A stretch of 64,000 nt of DNA from a bacterium (GTDB taxonomy: Bacteria > Zixibacteria > MSB-5A5 > GN15 > FEB-12). The position numbers and the translations under genes are program-made. Where the stretch lies: NCBI GenBank assembly GCA_020444475.1, contig JAHLKV010000002.1:124001-188000 (forward strand), read 5' to 3'. Below the pieces are notes generated by a model. That model had not been told where the DNA came from. It worked only from the letters and a program-made list of their open reading frames with translations, and searched no databases. This document shows positions 32,202 through 41,518 of this stretch, piece by piece. The first letter of the stretch is position 1. Each line of letters opens with the position of its first letter.

Positions 32202-32328
32202 CAAGTGTCCTCTGACTGGGTCAGATTCACCGTCTGGCGCAGGACAAACGAAGGAACATTTGACTGCGTAAAGAGTTTAATGTGCAATACATTGACGACC
32301 AAGTCGGTCGATAATATATTAGGAGCCA

Positions 32329-32766
32329 ATGAAACAACAGCTAAGAACATCTCTTTCCTCCATACTGTGCTTCCTCCTGATAGCAGGGGTCGCAGCAGGC
32401 AGCAACGGGAGTGTCCTGTGCATCGGCGCTGATGATCATGTCGAGGTAGAATCCGTCTGTCAGCCGTGTTGTGCGAGTGCTGAACGCGACTGCGATGCGA
32501 GTGGTTGCGATTTGGAGCATGACGATCACGAAGAATGCTCTGATTGTACCGATGTTGCCATCTCCCTGCAGATCTTACGCGAGAGAATCACTGTGCTTGG
32601 TTCCGGCTTGCAGAGCCATTTCTCCTCCTTGCAGACCTTAAGCGCAGTATCAGGAACTCAATACCTCACTACTGCCGTAACATCGAGGGCCGCCTCGGGT
32701 GGGTTACACGATCTAGTATCTGCTTCCTTCAGCAGACATCTCGCATCAACAGTTATACGCTGCTGA
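32329..32766 (+). CDS. Secreted Cys-rich protein at the head of the efflux operon
   Basis: A 145-residue protein with a signal peptide (LSSILCFLLIAGVAAGSNG) and an N-terminal half dense in Cys, His and acidic residues (VCQPCCASAERDCDASGC, LEHDDHEECSDC), which would bind soft metals in the periplasm. The C-terminal half is Ser/Leu-rich. AGGAGCC precedes ATG 32329. It is the first gene right of the mobile element and lies 92 bp before the RND pump operon; short Cys-rich secreted proteins in this position are known from other metal operons but have no assigned function. Confidence 0.7.
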   Translation: MKQQLRTSLSSILCFLLIAGVAAGSNGSVLCIGADDHVEVESVCQPCCASAERDCDASGCDLEHDDHEECSDCTDVAISLQILRERITVLGSGLQSHFSSLQTLSAVSGTQYLTTAVTSRAASGGLHDLVSASFSRHLASTVIRC

Positions 32767-32801
32767 TCCTTTCTTTCTATTTTTCCAAGTAAACAATCGC
32801 G

Positions 32802-32821
32802 TGCATCTCAAATGAGTTGCA
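32802..32821 (+). promoter_or_regulatory. Inverted repeat upstream of the RND operon
   Basis: TGCATCTCA-AA-TGAGTTGCA is a near-perfect dyad (one mismatch per arm of nine) 38 bp before the outer-membrane factor gene. The half-site GAGTTGCATGC recurs, inverted, at 51713-51723 upstream of other metal genes. It is a candidate operator; the regulator is unknown. Confidence 0.4.
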
Positions 32822-32858
32822 TGCCGTTAGTTAATTTCACCCATTTTGGAGAATACAA

Positions 32859-34163
32859 ATGAAAGGATACGTGTACCGACTTCTCACGGTCGGCATAATC
32901 ATTATATCAGGCAGTGTCGGCGCTGCTGAACGCTGGCAGATACCCTTTGACACCTCAACAGTAGGAACACAGCCGGAGGCGGATGGCGTTTATGGTCTTG
33001 CAGAGGTGATGAGGCTGGTTGCGCTGCAAAACCCCACCCTCAAGGCTCTCGAATATCGACAAGAGGCCGCGCGAGGATTGCTCAAGCAGGCCGGGCTGTG
33101 GTCGAATCCGGAGCTTGGACTGGAAGCTGAGGAAGTCGGTTGGGACGCTCCCGGTCTCGAAGAGTCAGAACTATCAATCTCGCTATCTCAGGATTTTGAG
33201 TTCTTTGGCCAACGAGGCGCCCGCAAGGCCCTGGCACGATCCCAGAATGACAACGTCCACTTGCAAGCAAGGTTGGCCGCGTTTGATCTCTATTTCGAGA
33301 CAAAGGCCCGATTCTACGCGTTAGTCCATGCCCAGCAACAACTGGAATTGGCACAACGGTCAATGGAGCTTGCCGAACAAATTGTAGACAACATCAAATT
33401 CAGAATTGAGAAAGGCGCCGCGCTTCAGTCCGAACTTCTTCTGGCAGATCTGGAATACCAGCGTGCTCAACTGGCTCTGGAGCAGGCGCAACAGGAAGTT
33501 TCATCCGCCTCGGTAGTTCTGACCGCCCTCTGGGGTGATTCGTCCGCCAGTTTCTCTGTCTCGGCTAATACTGAGCCAGACTTTCAGGATGCACTGAACA
33601 GCGTTGCATCACTCGAATCTCAACTGGATTCTACTCGCTCTCTCTTGCAGCTGGAGCAGGAGACCGGGATTCTAAGAGCTGAAGCCTCGCTGGCGGCTGC
33701 CGAAGCTCGTCCCCCCATTACTTTGAGTGGCGGTTTCAAACGACTTGAGGGAACGAATTCAAACTCCCTCCTTCTTGGGATATCCCTGCCACTCCCGCTA
33801 TTCAACCGCAATCAAGGTACCCGGGAACGACTGGAGTCGGAGATGCGCGCTCTGGAGTACACAACAAAGCAAACCCGAGTGGAAACCAGGGCAGCTTTGC
33901 AGTCTCAGGTATTCCGACTACGGCAACTGGTACAGCGCCATGATCGTCTGGATTCGCTTCTGTTGCCGACAGCAGAGAATGCCTATTCGACACTGCAGGA
34001 TGCCTACGAGGCCGGTCGCGTACCGTACACGCAACTGCTTGAAGCCGAACGCTCACTGAATGAGCTTCGCTTCGAGCATAACAACATGCTGCTTCAAATC
34101 CACACCCAGGTCATAGAGATCGAGCGCGTGACGGGAATAACAATTCGTATTGACGAGGAGTAG
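32859..34163 (+). CDS. TolC-type outer-membrane factor of a metal RND pump (CzcC-like)
   Basis: A 434-residue outer-membrane efflux protein. A signal peptide (residues 1-22) precedes two TolC repeats with long coiled helices; the first has EVMRLVALQNPTLKALEYR and QAGLWSNPELGLEAEEVG, typical for CzcC/CusC-like proteins, and the second starts near AEARPPITLSGGFKRLEG. It would form the channel for the RND complex encoded next. The gene ends in TAG followed immediately by TGA, and the adaptor gene starts 8 bp later. Confidence 0.9.
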   Translation: MKGYVYRLLTVGIIIISGSVGAAERWQIPFDTSTVGTQPEADGVYGLAEVMRLVALQNPTLKALEYRQEAARGLLKQAGLWSNPELGLEAEEVGWDAPGLEESELSISLSQDFEFFGQRGARKALARSQNDNVHLQARLAAFDLYFETKARFYALVHAQQQLELAQRSMELAEQIVDNIKFRIEKGAALQSELLLADLEYQRAQLALEQAQQEVSSASVVLTALWGDSSASFSVSANTEPDFQDALNSVASLESQLDSTRSLLQLEQETGILRAEASLAAAEARPPITLSGGFKRLEGTNSNSLLLGISLPLPLFNRNQGTRERLESEMRALEYTTKQTRVETRAALQSQVFRLRQLVQRHDRLDSLLLPTAENAYSTLQDAYEAGRVPYTQLLEAERSLNELRFEHNNMLLQIHTQVIEIERVTGITIRIDEE

Positions 34164-34171
34164 TGATAGCC

Positions 34172-35206
34172 ATGAAAAATAGATTCCTTCTTTTAATTGG
34201 ATTACTGATTCTGCCGAGCATCGCCTTAAATGCTCAGGCACAGGATGACCACGATCATGATAAACCTGCCACCGCAACCTCATCGGCGCAATCGGCTGAT
34301 CAGCATGATGACCACGAGGATCACGATGAACACGGCGATGAGGAGGCTCATGATGATCATGCCGAACACGATGAAAGTGAGTCGGAAGTCGTAACATTAA
34401 CTTCGGCAGAAATGGCGGAGTTCGGCATCGTTCTTGACACAGCCGGGCCGGGTCGGATACGCAACGAGATTGTTGTCCCCGGAGAGGTTGCTGTCAATGG
34501 TGATCGTATTGCTCATATCGTCCCTCGCTTTACCGGTGTGGTGAAAGAGGTGCGAAAGCGCATCGGTGATAGAGTGCGTACGGGCGATGTCCTGGCTGTT
34601 GTTGAGAGCAACGAAGGACTGACTCCATACAATGTGACTGCACTCATGGACGGTACCGTTATCGACAAAGAAATCAACGTCGGTGAGGTTCATCAGGGTG
34701 ACCGGCCCGCGTTCATCATTGCTGATCTTGACACGGTTTGGGTCAACCTGAGTATCTATCAAATGCATCTTACGGAAGTACAGACGGGTCAATCCGCAGC
34801 TATAACCGCTGACCACGGTATAAACTACGAAAACGGTGTGATCTCGTATGTCTCCCCTGTCGTCGATGAACATACGCGGACCTCGACCGCCCGCGTACTG
34901 CTGGCTAATCCGACCGGTAAGTGGCGTCCCGGTCTTCTTATTGAGGGCCGAATTGCTACCGACGCCTACTCGGCGGCTGTCGTTGTACCAAAATCGGCCA
35001 TTTTCCATATGGATGATGCCGAAGTGGTGTTTGTCCAGGCTCCCGAGGGATTTCGAGCGCAACCCGTCACCATCGGACGCACCAACCATGTCAATGCCGA
35101 AATCGTAAGCGGCCTTGAGGCTGGTCAGACATATGCTGCCAGCGGCGGGTTCACGATTAAAGCCGAAATGCAAAAAGGGTCGTTTGGCGACGGCCATGCG
35201 CACTAA
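34172..35206 (+). CDS. RND periplasmic adaptor (CzcB-like) with His/Asp-rich metal loop
   Basis: A 344-residue membrane-fusion protein. The signal peptide (residues 1-22) is followed by a dense His/Asp/Glu stretch (about residues 24-70, for example DDHDHDK, HDDHEDHDEHGDEEAHDDHA) that likely captures divalent cations. Then come the lipoyl/barrel-sandwich parts (VPGEVAVNGDRIAHIVPRF, VVKEVRKRIGDRVRTGDVLA) and the beta-barrel domain. ATG 34172 has GAGGAG upstream; GTG 34163 would place the ribosome site too close. It links the outer-membrane factor and the inner-membrane pump of the same operon. Confidence 0.9.
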   Translation: MKNRFLLLIGLLILPSIALNAQAQDDHDHDKPATATSSAQSADQHDDHEDHDEHGDEEAHDDHAEHDESESEVVTLTSAEMAEFGIVLDTAGPGRIRNEIVVPGEVAVNGDRIAHIVPRFTGVVKEVRKRIGDRVRTGDVLAVVESNEGLTPYNVTALMDGTVIDKEINVGEVHQGDRPAFIIADLDTVWVNLSIYQMHLTEVQTGQSAAITADHGINYENGVISYVSPVVDEHTRTSTARVLLANPTGKWRPGLLIEGRIATDAYSAAVVVPKSAIFHMDDAEVVFVQAPEGFRAQPVTIGRTNHVNAEIVSGLEAGQTYAASGGFTIKAEMQKGSFGDGHAH

Positions 35207-35220
35207 TCGGGAGGACAATC

Positions 35221-38200
35221 ATGTTTGAAAAGCTTACCGATTTTGCGTTGAAGAATCGCCTGCTCATACTGGTGCTCGGCGTCATTGTTCTAATCGGCGG
35301 ATATTACAGTTACAACCGCCTGCCGATCGACGCCTTCCCTGATGTTTCCCCAAACCTGGTGCAGGTGTTTACGGTGACCGAGGGGCTAGCACCCGAGGAA
35401 ATTGAGAAATATGTCACCTATCCGGTAGAGACCGCTATGAACGGCTTGCCCGGAGTGACCAAGATTCGATCGGTTTCGAACTTCGGGCTGTCCGTTGTCA
35501 ATATCTATTTCGAAGACGACCTGGACATCTACTTCACGCGCCGTTTGGTCGGTGAACGACTACAGGAGGCCCGTGAACAAATCCCTGAAGGTTTCGGTGA
35601 ACCCGAGATGGGACCGATTTCGACCGGGATGGGCTTGGTTCTTTTCTATTACCTTGAAGATACGACGGGCACCTATAGTATGGAGGAGCTTCGCAGTATC
35701 CAGGACTGGGTAGTGAAATTCAATCTCCAGACTGTACCCGGTGTAACAGAAGTATTGGGTATTGGCGGCTACGAAAAGCAATACCACGTCATTCTGCATC
35801 CGGAACAACTGCTTCGATATGATGTCTCTCTTGAGGAACTTCGGGAGACACTGATAGCAAACAACCTGAACGTCGGCGCTCAGTTCCTGGAACGCAACGC
35901 TGAGGAGTTTATTGTCCGGTCGGTCGGCCTGGTGACCGCTCTGGAAGATATTAAGAACATCGTAGTGAAAACCGAAGACGGTACACCGATCTATCTCGGA
36001 CACATAGCCGAAGTCAAGGTTGGCGGGGCTATTCGTCGCGGTTTGCAAACGCGCAACGGTGTCGAAGAGGTTGTTTCCGGTCAAGTGGTCAAGCTGTACG
36101 GTACGAACTCCTCGACAGTCATTGGCCGGGTTGAGCAGAAGATGGCTGAAATCAACAAGATACTTCCCGACGGCATTCAGCTTGTTCCTTACTATGAGCA
36201 GAAGTCTCTGGTCGAGGCAGCAGTTGCGACTGTTACCAATGCCCTCCTGTTTGGTATTATTCTAGTTGTTATAGTCTTGCTTCTTTTCATGGGAGGTATA
36301 CGGCCGAGCCTCGTTGTTGCCCTCGCCATACCGTTCTCGGTCCTCTTTGCGGCAATTCTGATGCGTCGAATCGATCTCTCGGCCAACCTCATGTCATTAG
36401 GCGGTCTTGCCATAGCGATCGGAATGCTCGTTGACGGTACTATAGTTATTGTCGAAAACATCGAGCGGAAACTTCGAGAGGCTGATCCCGCCGAATCGAA
36501 GCTTCATATCATCGCCCGGGCGTGCGGTGAAGTCGGCCGACCGATCATTTTCGCCATCGCCATTATCATTGTCGTTTTTATTCCCTTGTTTACACTTCAG
36601 GGGGTGGAAGGCAAGACTTTTAGTCCACTGGCATATACGGTGGCCTTCGCCATGCTCGGATCGTTGCTCTTTGCTATATTCCTTGCCCCGGTATTGTCAT
36701 CACTCCTTATGAGACGCAGTAAGAAAGCCGGGACTTCTAAGGATGGAGAAGAGACCGGCGTATTACGCTGGCTTCTGATACCGTATCGACCCATGATTCG
36801 TTTCTTTGTGAGGAAGCGTTGGCTTGCGGTTGGAGTCGCCGTTGTATTGCTGCTGATCGGCGCTGTGGTCTTCCCGCAACTTGGCTCTGAGTTTACGCCG
36901 TCCCTTCAGGAAGGCACCATCGTGCTGCGCCTGACCATGGCCCCCTCTATTGCGCTGACCGAATCTACCCGTATCGCGCAGATCGTCGAGCGGCGACTCA
37001 TGAATGTTGACGAAGTCACCGGAGTAGTCACGCGAATCGGTCGCGGGGAAGTCGGTGCGCATACCGATCCGGTAAACAGCGCAGAGATGTATATCCAGCT
37101 GAAGGACCCGGAGGAGTGGACCCATGGTGAGGATCAGGAGGAATTGCAGGATTACATTCGCGACCAGTTGGGTGCGATTCCCGGCGTTCAGACCAATTTT
37201 ACACAACCGATTGAAATGACTGTCGACGAGTTGCTGGAAGGCATCAAGGCCGAACTGGCTATAAAGCTGTTCGGTGAGGACTTGCAGGAGCTCAAACGGC
37301 AGGCCGACCGGATCGCCGAAGTCATCGGTGAAGTACGTGGCGCGGCTGATGTTCAAGTCGACCAAATCACCGGTACGCCGCAGCTCTTGATTACGGTGGA
37401 TCGGGCCGCCATCGCCAGGTACGGCATCAATGTGGAGGATGTCCAGCATACTATCGAGGCTGCTGTCGGTGGGGCCACTGCCGGTCAACTGTTTGAAGGT
37501 ATCCGGCGTTACGATATTCTCGTTCGCTACCACGAAGAACACCGCAGCACCCCCGAGCAGATAGAAGACATTCTGGTCAAAGCTCCCTCCGGTGCCTGGG
37601 TTCCTCTTGAGCAACTGGTGACTATGCGAGAGATTATCGGGCCGCGCCAGATCACGCGAGAAGACAATCAGCGATTTATCACCGTACAGTGCAACGTCTT
37701 TGATCGCGATATCGGCAGCTTCGTCGAGGAAGCTCAGGCGGCTATCGATGAACAGGTGGACTTACCGCCCGGGTATCTTGTTACATGGGGTGGCCAGTTC
37801 CGGTTGCAGCAGGAGGCAAACAAGCGCTTTGCCATAGTCATTCCGGCTACTTTGCTGTTGGTTTTCCTGATGCTCTATTCCAGTTTCAATTCTCTGAAGA
37901 ACTCACTCCTTATCCTGCTGAACATCCCGCTGGCGCTTGTTGGCGGGATTGTCGGTCTCTGGCTGACCGGAGAAAACCTGTCGGTACCGGCTTCGGTAGG
38001 CTTTATAGCCTTGTTTGGCATAGCACTTGAGAACGGGATGGTGCTGGTTACTTACTTGAACCAGTTGGTTCGCGACGGTAAGTCGTACGAAGAGGCATCC
38101 GTCACCGGTGCGTCTCTTCGACTACGAGCTGTCCTGATGACTGCCATGACCACCGGGCTGGGACTCACCCCGCTGATCTTCTCTAGCGGCGTTGGCAGTG

Positions 38201-38343
38201 AAGTTCAGCGGCCGCTCGCAATTGTTGTAGTCGGCGGACTCATCACGTCAACTGTCCTGACACTGCTGGTAATTCCGTCGATTTACCGATGGTTTGCCAA
38301 GTATCCAGAAGCCGCCATCGCCCATGAAACCACAAAGGAGTAG
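35221..38343 (+). CDS. Heavy-metal RND transporter (CzcA/CusA family)
   Basis: A 1040-residue inner-membrane proton antiporter of the HME-RND family. Twelve transmembrane helices and two large periplasmic loops are evident; PIDAFPDVSPNLVQV near residue 36 and FGLSVVNIYFEDD near 95 are family signatures. The TM4 proton-relay segment reads GMLVDGTIVIVENIERKL (Asp and Glu kept); the extra Asp of the CzcA subgroup is missing, so substrate class (Cu/Ag versus Co/Zn/Cd) is not settled. GGAGG precedes ATG 35221. The PII-like gene begins 5 bp after it. Confidence 0.92.
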   Translation: MFEKLTDFALKNRLLILVLGVIVLIGGYYSYNRLPIDAFPDVSPNLVQVFTVTEGLAPEEIEKYVTYPVETAMNGLPGVTKIRSVSNFGLSVVNIYFEDDLDIYFTRRLVGERLQEAREQIPEGFGEPEMGPISTGMGLVLFYYLEDTTGTYSMEELRSIQDWVVKFNLQTVPGVTEVLGIGGYEKQYHVILHPEQLLRYDVSLEELRETLIANNLNVGAQFLERNAEEFIVRSVGLVTALEDIKNIVVKTEDGTPIYLGHIAEVKVGGAIRRGLQTRNGVEEVVSGQVVKLYGTNSSTVIGRVEQKMAEINKILPDGIQLVPYYEQKSLVEAAVATVTNALLFGIILVVIVLLLFMGGIRPSLVVALAIPFSVLFAAILMRRIDLSANLMSLGGLAIAIGMLVDGTIVIVENIERKLREADPAESKLHIIARACGEVGRPIIFAIAIIIVVFIPLFTLQGVEGKTFSPLAYTVAFAMLGSLLFAIFLAPVLSSLLMRRSKKAGTSKDGEETGVLRWLLIPYRPMIRFFVRKRWLAVGVAVVLLLIGAVVFPQLGSEFTPSLQEGTIVLRLTMAPSIALTESTRIAQIVERRLMNVDEVTGVVTRIGRGEVGAHTDPVNSAEMYIQLKDPEEWTHGEDQEELQDYIRDQLGAIPGVQTNFTQPIEMTVDELLEGIKAELAIKLFGEDLQELKRQADRIAEVIGEVRGAADVQVDQITGTPQLLITVDRAAIARYGINVEDVQHTIEAAVGGATAGQLFEGIRRYDILVRYHEEHRSTPEQIEDILVKAPSGAWVPLEQLVTMREIIGPRQITREDNQRFITVQCNVFDRDIGSFVEEAQAAIDEQVDLPPGYLVTWGGQFRLQQEANKRFAIVIPATLLLVFLMLYSSFNSLKNSLLILLNIPLALVGGIVGLWLTGENLSVPASVGFIALFGIALENGMVLVTYLNQLVRDGKSYEEASVTGASLRLRAVLMTAMTTGLGLTPLIFSSGVGSEVQRPLAIVVVGGLITSTVLTLLVIPSIYRWFAKYPEAAIAHETTKE

Positions 38344-38348
38344 GAAAT

Positions 38349-38690
38349 ATGAAAGCAATACTTGCCATTATTAAGCCGCACAAATTAGCCGATGTCACCC
38401 TGGCCCTCCGCAAACTGGAGGGCCTCACCGGCATGACGGTAACGGATGTACGCGGCTTTGGTCGTACCCGTGCCGAAGGTGCGGGAGAGCTGGTTCCAGA
38501 CGACGTCGCCGATTTTGTCCGCAAGTCTCGAATTGATATTGTGTGCGTTGATTCTATGGCAACGACGATCATCGAGACTATTCAGGAAAACGCTCATACC
38601 GGTGCCCATGGCGACGGAAAGATATACTCTTGGGATGTCAGCATGGCTATCCGTATTAGTACTGGAGAAACCGGTAATGATGCCGTCTAA
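38349..38690 (+). CDS. PII-like signalling protein coupled to the RND pump
   Basis: A 113-residue PII-superfamily protein. It opens with MKAILAIIKPHKLADVTLAL, has the T-loop base VRGFGRTRAEGAGELV, the beta strand SRIDIVCV and the B-loop/C-terminal HGDGKIYSWDVSMAIRISTG. The T-loop is shortened and lacks the Tyr uridylylated in GlnB, so it is not a nitrogen regulator of the standard kind. Several RND and transport operons contain such PII-like proteins. It may sense nucleotide or metal and modulate the pump; the ligand is unknown. Confidence 0.85.
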   Translation: MKAILAIIKPHKLADVTLALRKLEGLTGMTVTDVRGFGRTRAEGAGELVPDDVADFVRKSRIDIVCVDSMATTIIETIQENAHTGAHGDGKIYSWDVSMAIRISTGETGNDAV

Positions 38691-38714
38691 CTTTGTAAAT
38701 CACAGGAGCATATC

Positions 38715-39686
38715 ATGAGAACGTTATTCCAGTGTTCAGTAGCTTTAACCGCAATTGCGGCGATGCTCATCACCATGGGATGCAGCGATGATGATTCTGT
38801 CTCTTCGGAGAACAACACAACTGCTTCAATTACTCGAGTGTTTCCGGCTGACGGTGCGGTTGGATTATCAACATTGACAACAGTAGGCATAGTATTTTCT
38901 GGCCCCGTGGATTCAATGTCCTTTATGGACAACTTCCATTTGACCGGAGGATCGGGAATGCACGAGTGGCGCGATTCTTTGGAGCATTCCGGGGGATGGG
39001 GAATGATGGGGATGAATCAACAGATGCATATGATGGATTGGATGGATTCTATACATACAATGGGATCATTTCAATGGAATGGAAGCAAAGACAGTTGCGA
39101 ATTCACTCCTGCTGGACCATTAGATCCAAATAGCGACTACCTGTGCGTGTTGAATGAAACGGGAATGCGGGATCACAACGGAGAAATGATGGGTGGTATG
39201 GGGCAAAATGACGATGGTCTTCATATGTTTGGATTCTCTACCGGAGCCGGTTCGCCTGGAGCTCCCCGGTTGATATCAACATATCCCACCGATGGTAGCG
39301 TTGGAGTCGACCCAGCAGCCTCACTTACGATAGTATTTGACATACCAATGGATACAATTTCCGTTGTAAACAACTTCCACATGATTGGCGGTGACGATAT
39401 GCATATGTGGATGGATTCGCTCGACCATCATATGGGAATGGGCGGTATGGGAATGATGGGAATGGATCATATGATGGACTGGATGGACAGCATACAGTAC
39501 CACTGGGAATATCACTGGAATGATGATATGGATACGTGTTTGTTCATTCCTGATTCGGCACTGATGCCTAATACCGACTATATGATGTTCTTAAGCGGCG
39601 ATGTACATGGCCACAATGGGGAAATGATGAATATGCAGCAGATGCAATATGACGGTCATATGGTCCATTTCACTACTGGGCCATGA
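38715..39686 (+). CDS. Met/His-rich lipoprotein with two SbsA-type Ig-like domains
   Basis: A 323-residue lipoprotein: signal peptide and lipobox ITMGC (Cys23). Two homologous SbsA Ig-like (Big_5) units follow, starting RVFPADGAVGLS and STYPTDGSVGVD, each with an inserted Met/His/Trp/Asp-rich loop: GMMGMNQQMHMMDWMDSIH and MGMGGMGMMGMDHMMDWMDS. Such clusters bind copper(I) or silver. A single-unit paralogue lies at 61119-61661. It sits in the RND operon, so periplasmic or surface metal capture is the likely role. I do not know a characterised family with this insertion. Confidence 0.8.
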   Translation: MRTLFQCSVALTAIAAMLITMGCSDDDSVSSENNTTASITRVFPADGAVGLSTLTTVGIVFSGPVDSMSFMDNFHLTGGSGMHEWRDSLEHSGGWGMMGMNQQMHMMDWMDSIHTMGSFQWNGSKDSCEFTPAGPLDPNSDYLCVLNETGMRDHNGEMMGGMGQNDDGLHMFGFSTGAGSPGAPRLISTYPTDGSVGVDPAASLTIVFDIPMDTISVVNNFHMIGGDDMHMWMDSLDHHMGMGGMGMMGMDHMMDWMDSIQYHWEYHWNDDMDTCLFIPDSALMPNTDYMMFLSGDVHGHNGEMMNMQQMQYDGHMVHFTTGP

Positions 39687-39710
39687 TTGTGAACATGAGA
39701 TAGAGCCGTT

Positions 39711-40520
39711 GTGTCAATTAATCGCAGTAAATACACGATCCCAAAAATGGACTGTCCTGTAGAGGAGCAGATGATCCGAATGGCCCTCTCTCAAATAGAG
39801 GGCATTCGGTCTCTCGACTTCGATCTTAATACGCGTAGTCTGGTAGTCTGGCACTCCATAGATGTTGGCAGGGTAACGGACAAGCTCGTTGGACTGAAAC
39901 TTGGAACGGAGTTGTCGGAATCTCAGTCGGTATCTGAGAGTGAGTATTTGTCACAAGACTCGCTTCAGTCTGATCGGCACGAATCGCAAGTATTGTGGAC
40001 ATTGCTCGGAATCAATGCCACCATGTTCGTGGTGGAGTTCGTCTCGGGCTGGGTAGTGGAGTCAACCGGGCTTATAGCGGATTCTCTCGATATGCTTGCG
40101 GATGCCACAGTATACGGTATTAGCCTATACGCCGTCGGCAAAGCGCCCCTGCACAAATTGACAGCCGCCCGCGCAAGCGGATGGTTTCAAATGCTTCTTG
40201 CCCTTGGCGCCCTGACTGAGGTTGTCCGCCGCTTCATCTTTGGCAGTGAACCTGAGCCCTTTTACATGGTTGGTGTTGCCGCCGTCGCTTTGGTTGCCAA
40301 TGTCGCCTGCCTGTGGCTGTTGGCAAAGCACAGGAACAAGGGAGCGCACATGAAGGCGAGCTGGATATTTTCGACCAACGACGTCATTGCCAATGTCGGC
40401 GTGATAGTCGCCGGAATATTGGTCAGTCTCACGGGCACCCGGTACCCGGATCTGGTGATCGGATGCATTATCGCGGCAGTTGTGTTCTACGGTGCGCTGC
40501 GTATACTAAAGCTGAAGTGA
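39711..40520 (+). CDS. CDF-like cation transporter with N-terminal HMA-like domain
   Basis: A 269-residue protein. Residues 1-70 form a heavy-metal-associated (HMA-like) domain with the motif MDCPVEE; residues 95-269 have five to six transmembrane helices of the cation diffusion facilitator fold. The metal-site helix II reads LIADSLDMLADATVYG (two Asp), but helix V has STNDVIANVGV where CDF proteins keep HxxxD, so one His and one Asp are changed to Asn. Transport may therefore be altered in ion choice. It starts at GTG 39711. Confidence 0.8.
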   Translation: MSINRSKYTIPKMDCPVEEQMIRMALSQIEGIRSLDFDLNTRSLVVWHSIDVGRVTDKLVGLKLGTELSESQSVSESEYLSQDSLQSDRHESQVLWTLLGINATMFVVEFVSGWVVESTGLIADSLDMLADATVYGISLYAVGKAPLHKLTAARASGWFQMLLALGALTEVVRRFIFGSEPEPFYMVGVAAVALVANVACLWLLAKHRNKGAHMKASWIFSTNDVIANVGVIVAGILVSLTGTRYPDLVIGCIIAAVVFYGALRILKLK

Positions 40521-40608
40521 AAGCTGTAATGCTGATTTCTTGTCAATTATCTCGGCATGCGGGGCGCCAGGCTACTTGTAGTGCAAACAATCGTCAAGGA
40601 TTACGCTA

Positions 40609-41508
40609 ATGAGTGCCTCCCACGACCATGATCATGCAATGCGGCGCTGGGGAAAAGCCTTCGGTATCGGAATAGCGCTGAATGTCATCTTTGTGGCGGT
40701 GGAAGTATTCTACGGTCTTGCCGCCAACTCCTCGGCGCTCCTGGCCGATGCCGGACACAACGCCAGCGACGTTCTGAGCCTCGTATTCGCCTGGGCCGCA
40801 ATTTGGATTGCAGGCAAGAAGCCGTCGGGGAAGTATACGTACGGATTGCGCCGTACCACGATCCTGGCGTCAATTGTAAACGCGCTTTTGATAGTTGCCG
40901 CAGCCGGAGTCATTTCCTGGGATGCGATCAGGAAGTTTCAGCAATCCGCTGAGGTTGCGGGCATGACTATCGTTCTGGTTGCCGGTATCGGTGTCGTAAT
41001 CAATGCCATTACCGCCTTGATGTTCATGAAGGGTCAGAAGGATGATCTCAATATCAAAGGAGCATTCCTCCATATGGCCGCTGACGCCGGGGTTTCACTC
41101 GGCGTTGTAATTGCCGGCTTACTCATTCGGTATACCGGCGCGAATTGGATTGATCCGCTTATTAGTCTCGTAATCGTCGTGGTCATACTGTACGGCACCT
41201 GGGGACTTCTAAGGGATTCCGTAAATCTCGCGCTCGACGCCGTTCCAAACGACATCGATCTTGGAGAGGTTCGGCAATTCCTGAAATCTCGCGAGGAAGT
41301 GCAATCAGTCCATGACCTGCATATATGGGGGATGAGCACGACAGAAGTGGCCCTTACGGCTCACTTGGTTGTATCGGCAAGAAACGATGATCATTTCCTG
41401 AATTTAGTTCGTTCGGAGCTGCATCAACGCTTTGGCATCGCGCATACCACTCTGCAATTGGAGTCTTCTGACGACGCGGGCAACTGCGAGAATGGGTGTA
41501 CTACTTGA
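40609..41508 (+). CDS. CzcD/ZitB-type cation diffusion facilitator
   Basis: A 299-residue zinc/cobalt/cadmium proton antiporter. Helix II has ALLADAGHNASDVLSL and helix V has FLHMAADAGVSLGV, the complete HxxxD pairs of the family. A His-rich N-terminus (MSASHDHDHAM) and a His-containing cytoplasmic C-terminal domain (VHDLHIWGMSTTEVALTAHL) are present. It would export divalent metals from the cytoplasm. It ends with Cys-rich residues (NCENGCTT), which is unusual. Confidence 0.93.
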   Translation: MSASHDHDHAMRRWGKAFGIGIALNVIFVAVEVFYGLAANSSALLADAGHNASDVLSLVFAWAAIWIAGKKPSGKYTYGLRRTTILASIVNALLIVAAAGVISWDAIRKFQQSAEVAGMTIVLVAGIGVVINAITALMFMKGQKDDLNIKGAFLHMAADAGVSLGVVIAGLLIRYTGANWIDPLISLVIVVVILYGTWGLLRDSVNLALDAVPNDIDLGEVRQFLKSREEVQSVHDLHIWGMSTTEVALTAHLVVSARNDDHFLNLVRSELHQRFGIAHTTLQLESSDDAGNCENGCTT

Positions 41509-41518
41509 CTGCGCTTTT

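Larger units (their letters stand above)
20976..32202 (+). mobile_element. Putative serine-recombinase integrative element carrying defence genes and a HUH Rep
   Basis: Extent inferred, not proven. The right side ends with a large serine recombinase whose last codons run into the dispersed repeat; the left side is placed at the ATGGCGGGG next to a minus-strand terminator, mirroring the right junction. Inside are nuclease and HEPN genes typical of defence islands, a rolling-circle-type Rep, a SpoVG-like protein and several unknown ORFs, with more AGA/AGG arginine codons than the flanks. The shared core at the two edges is only ATGGCGG (7 bp), so the exact ends are uncertain; an alternative left end is the direct repeat at 18814. 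Confidence 0.6.

Noticed and set aside
32292..32320. TTGACG-N17-TATATT promoter before the Cys-rich secreted gene
   Set aside because: The predicted transcript start would fall at the ATG and omit the ribosome site, so it is unlikely to serve this gene.
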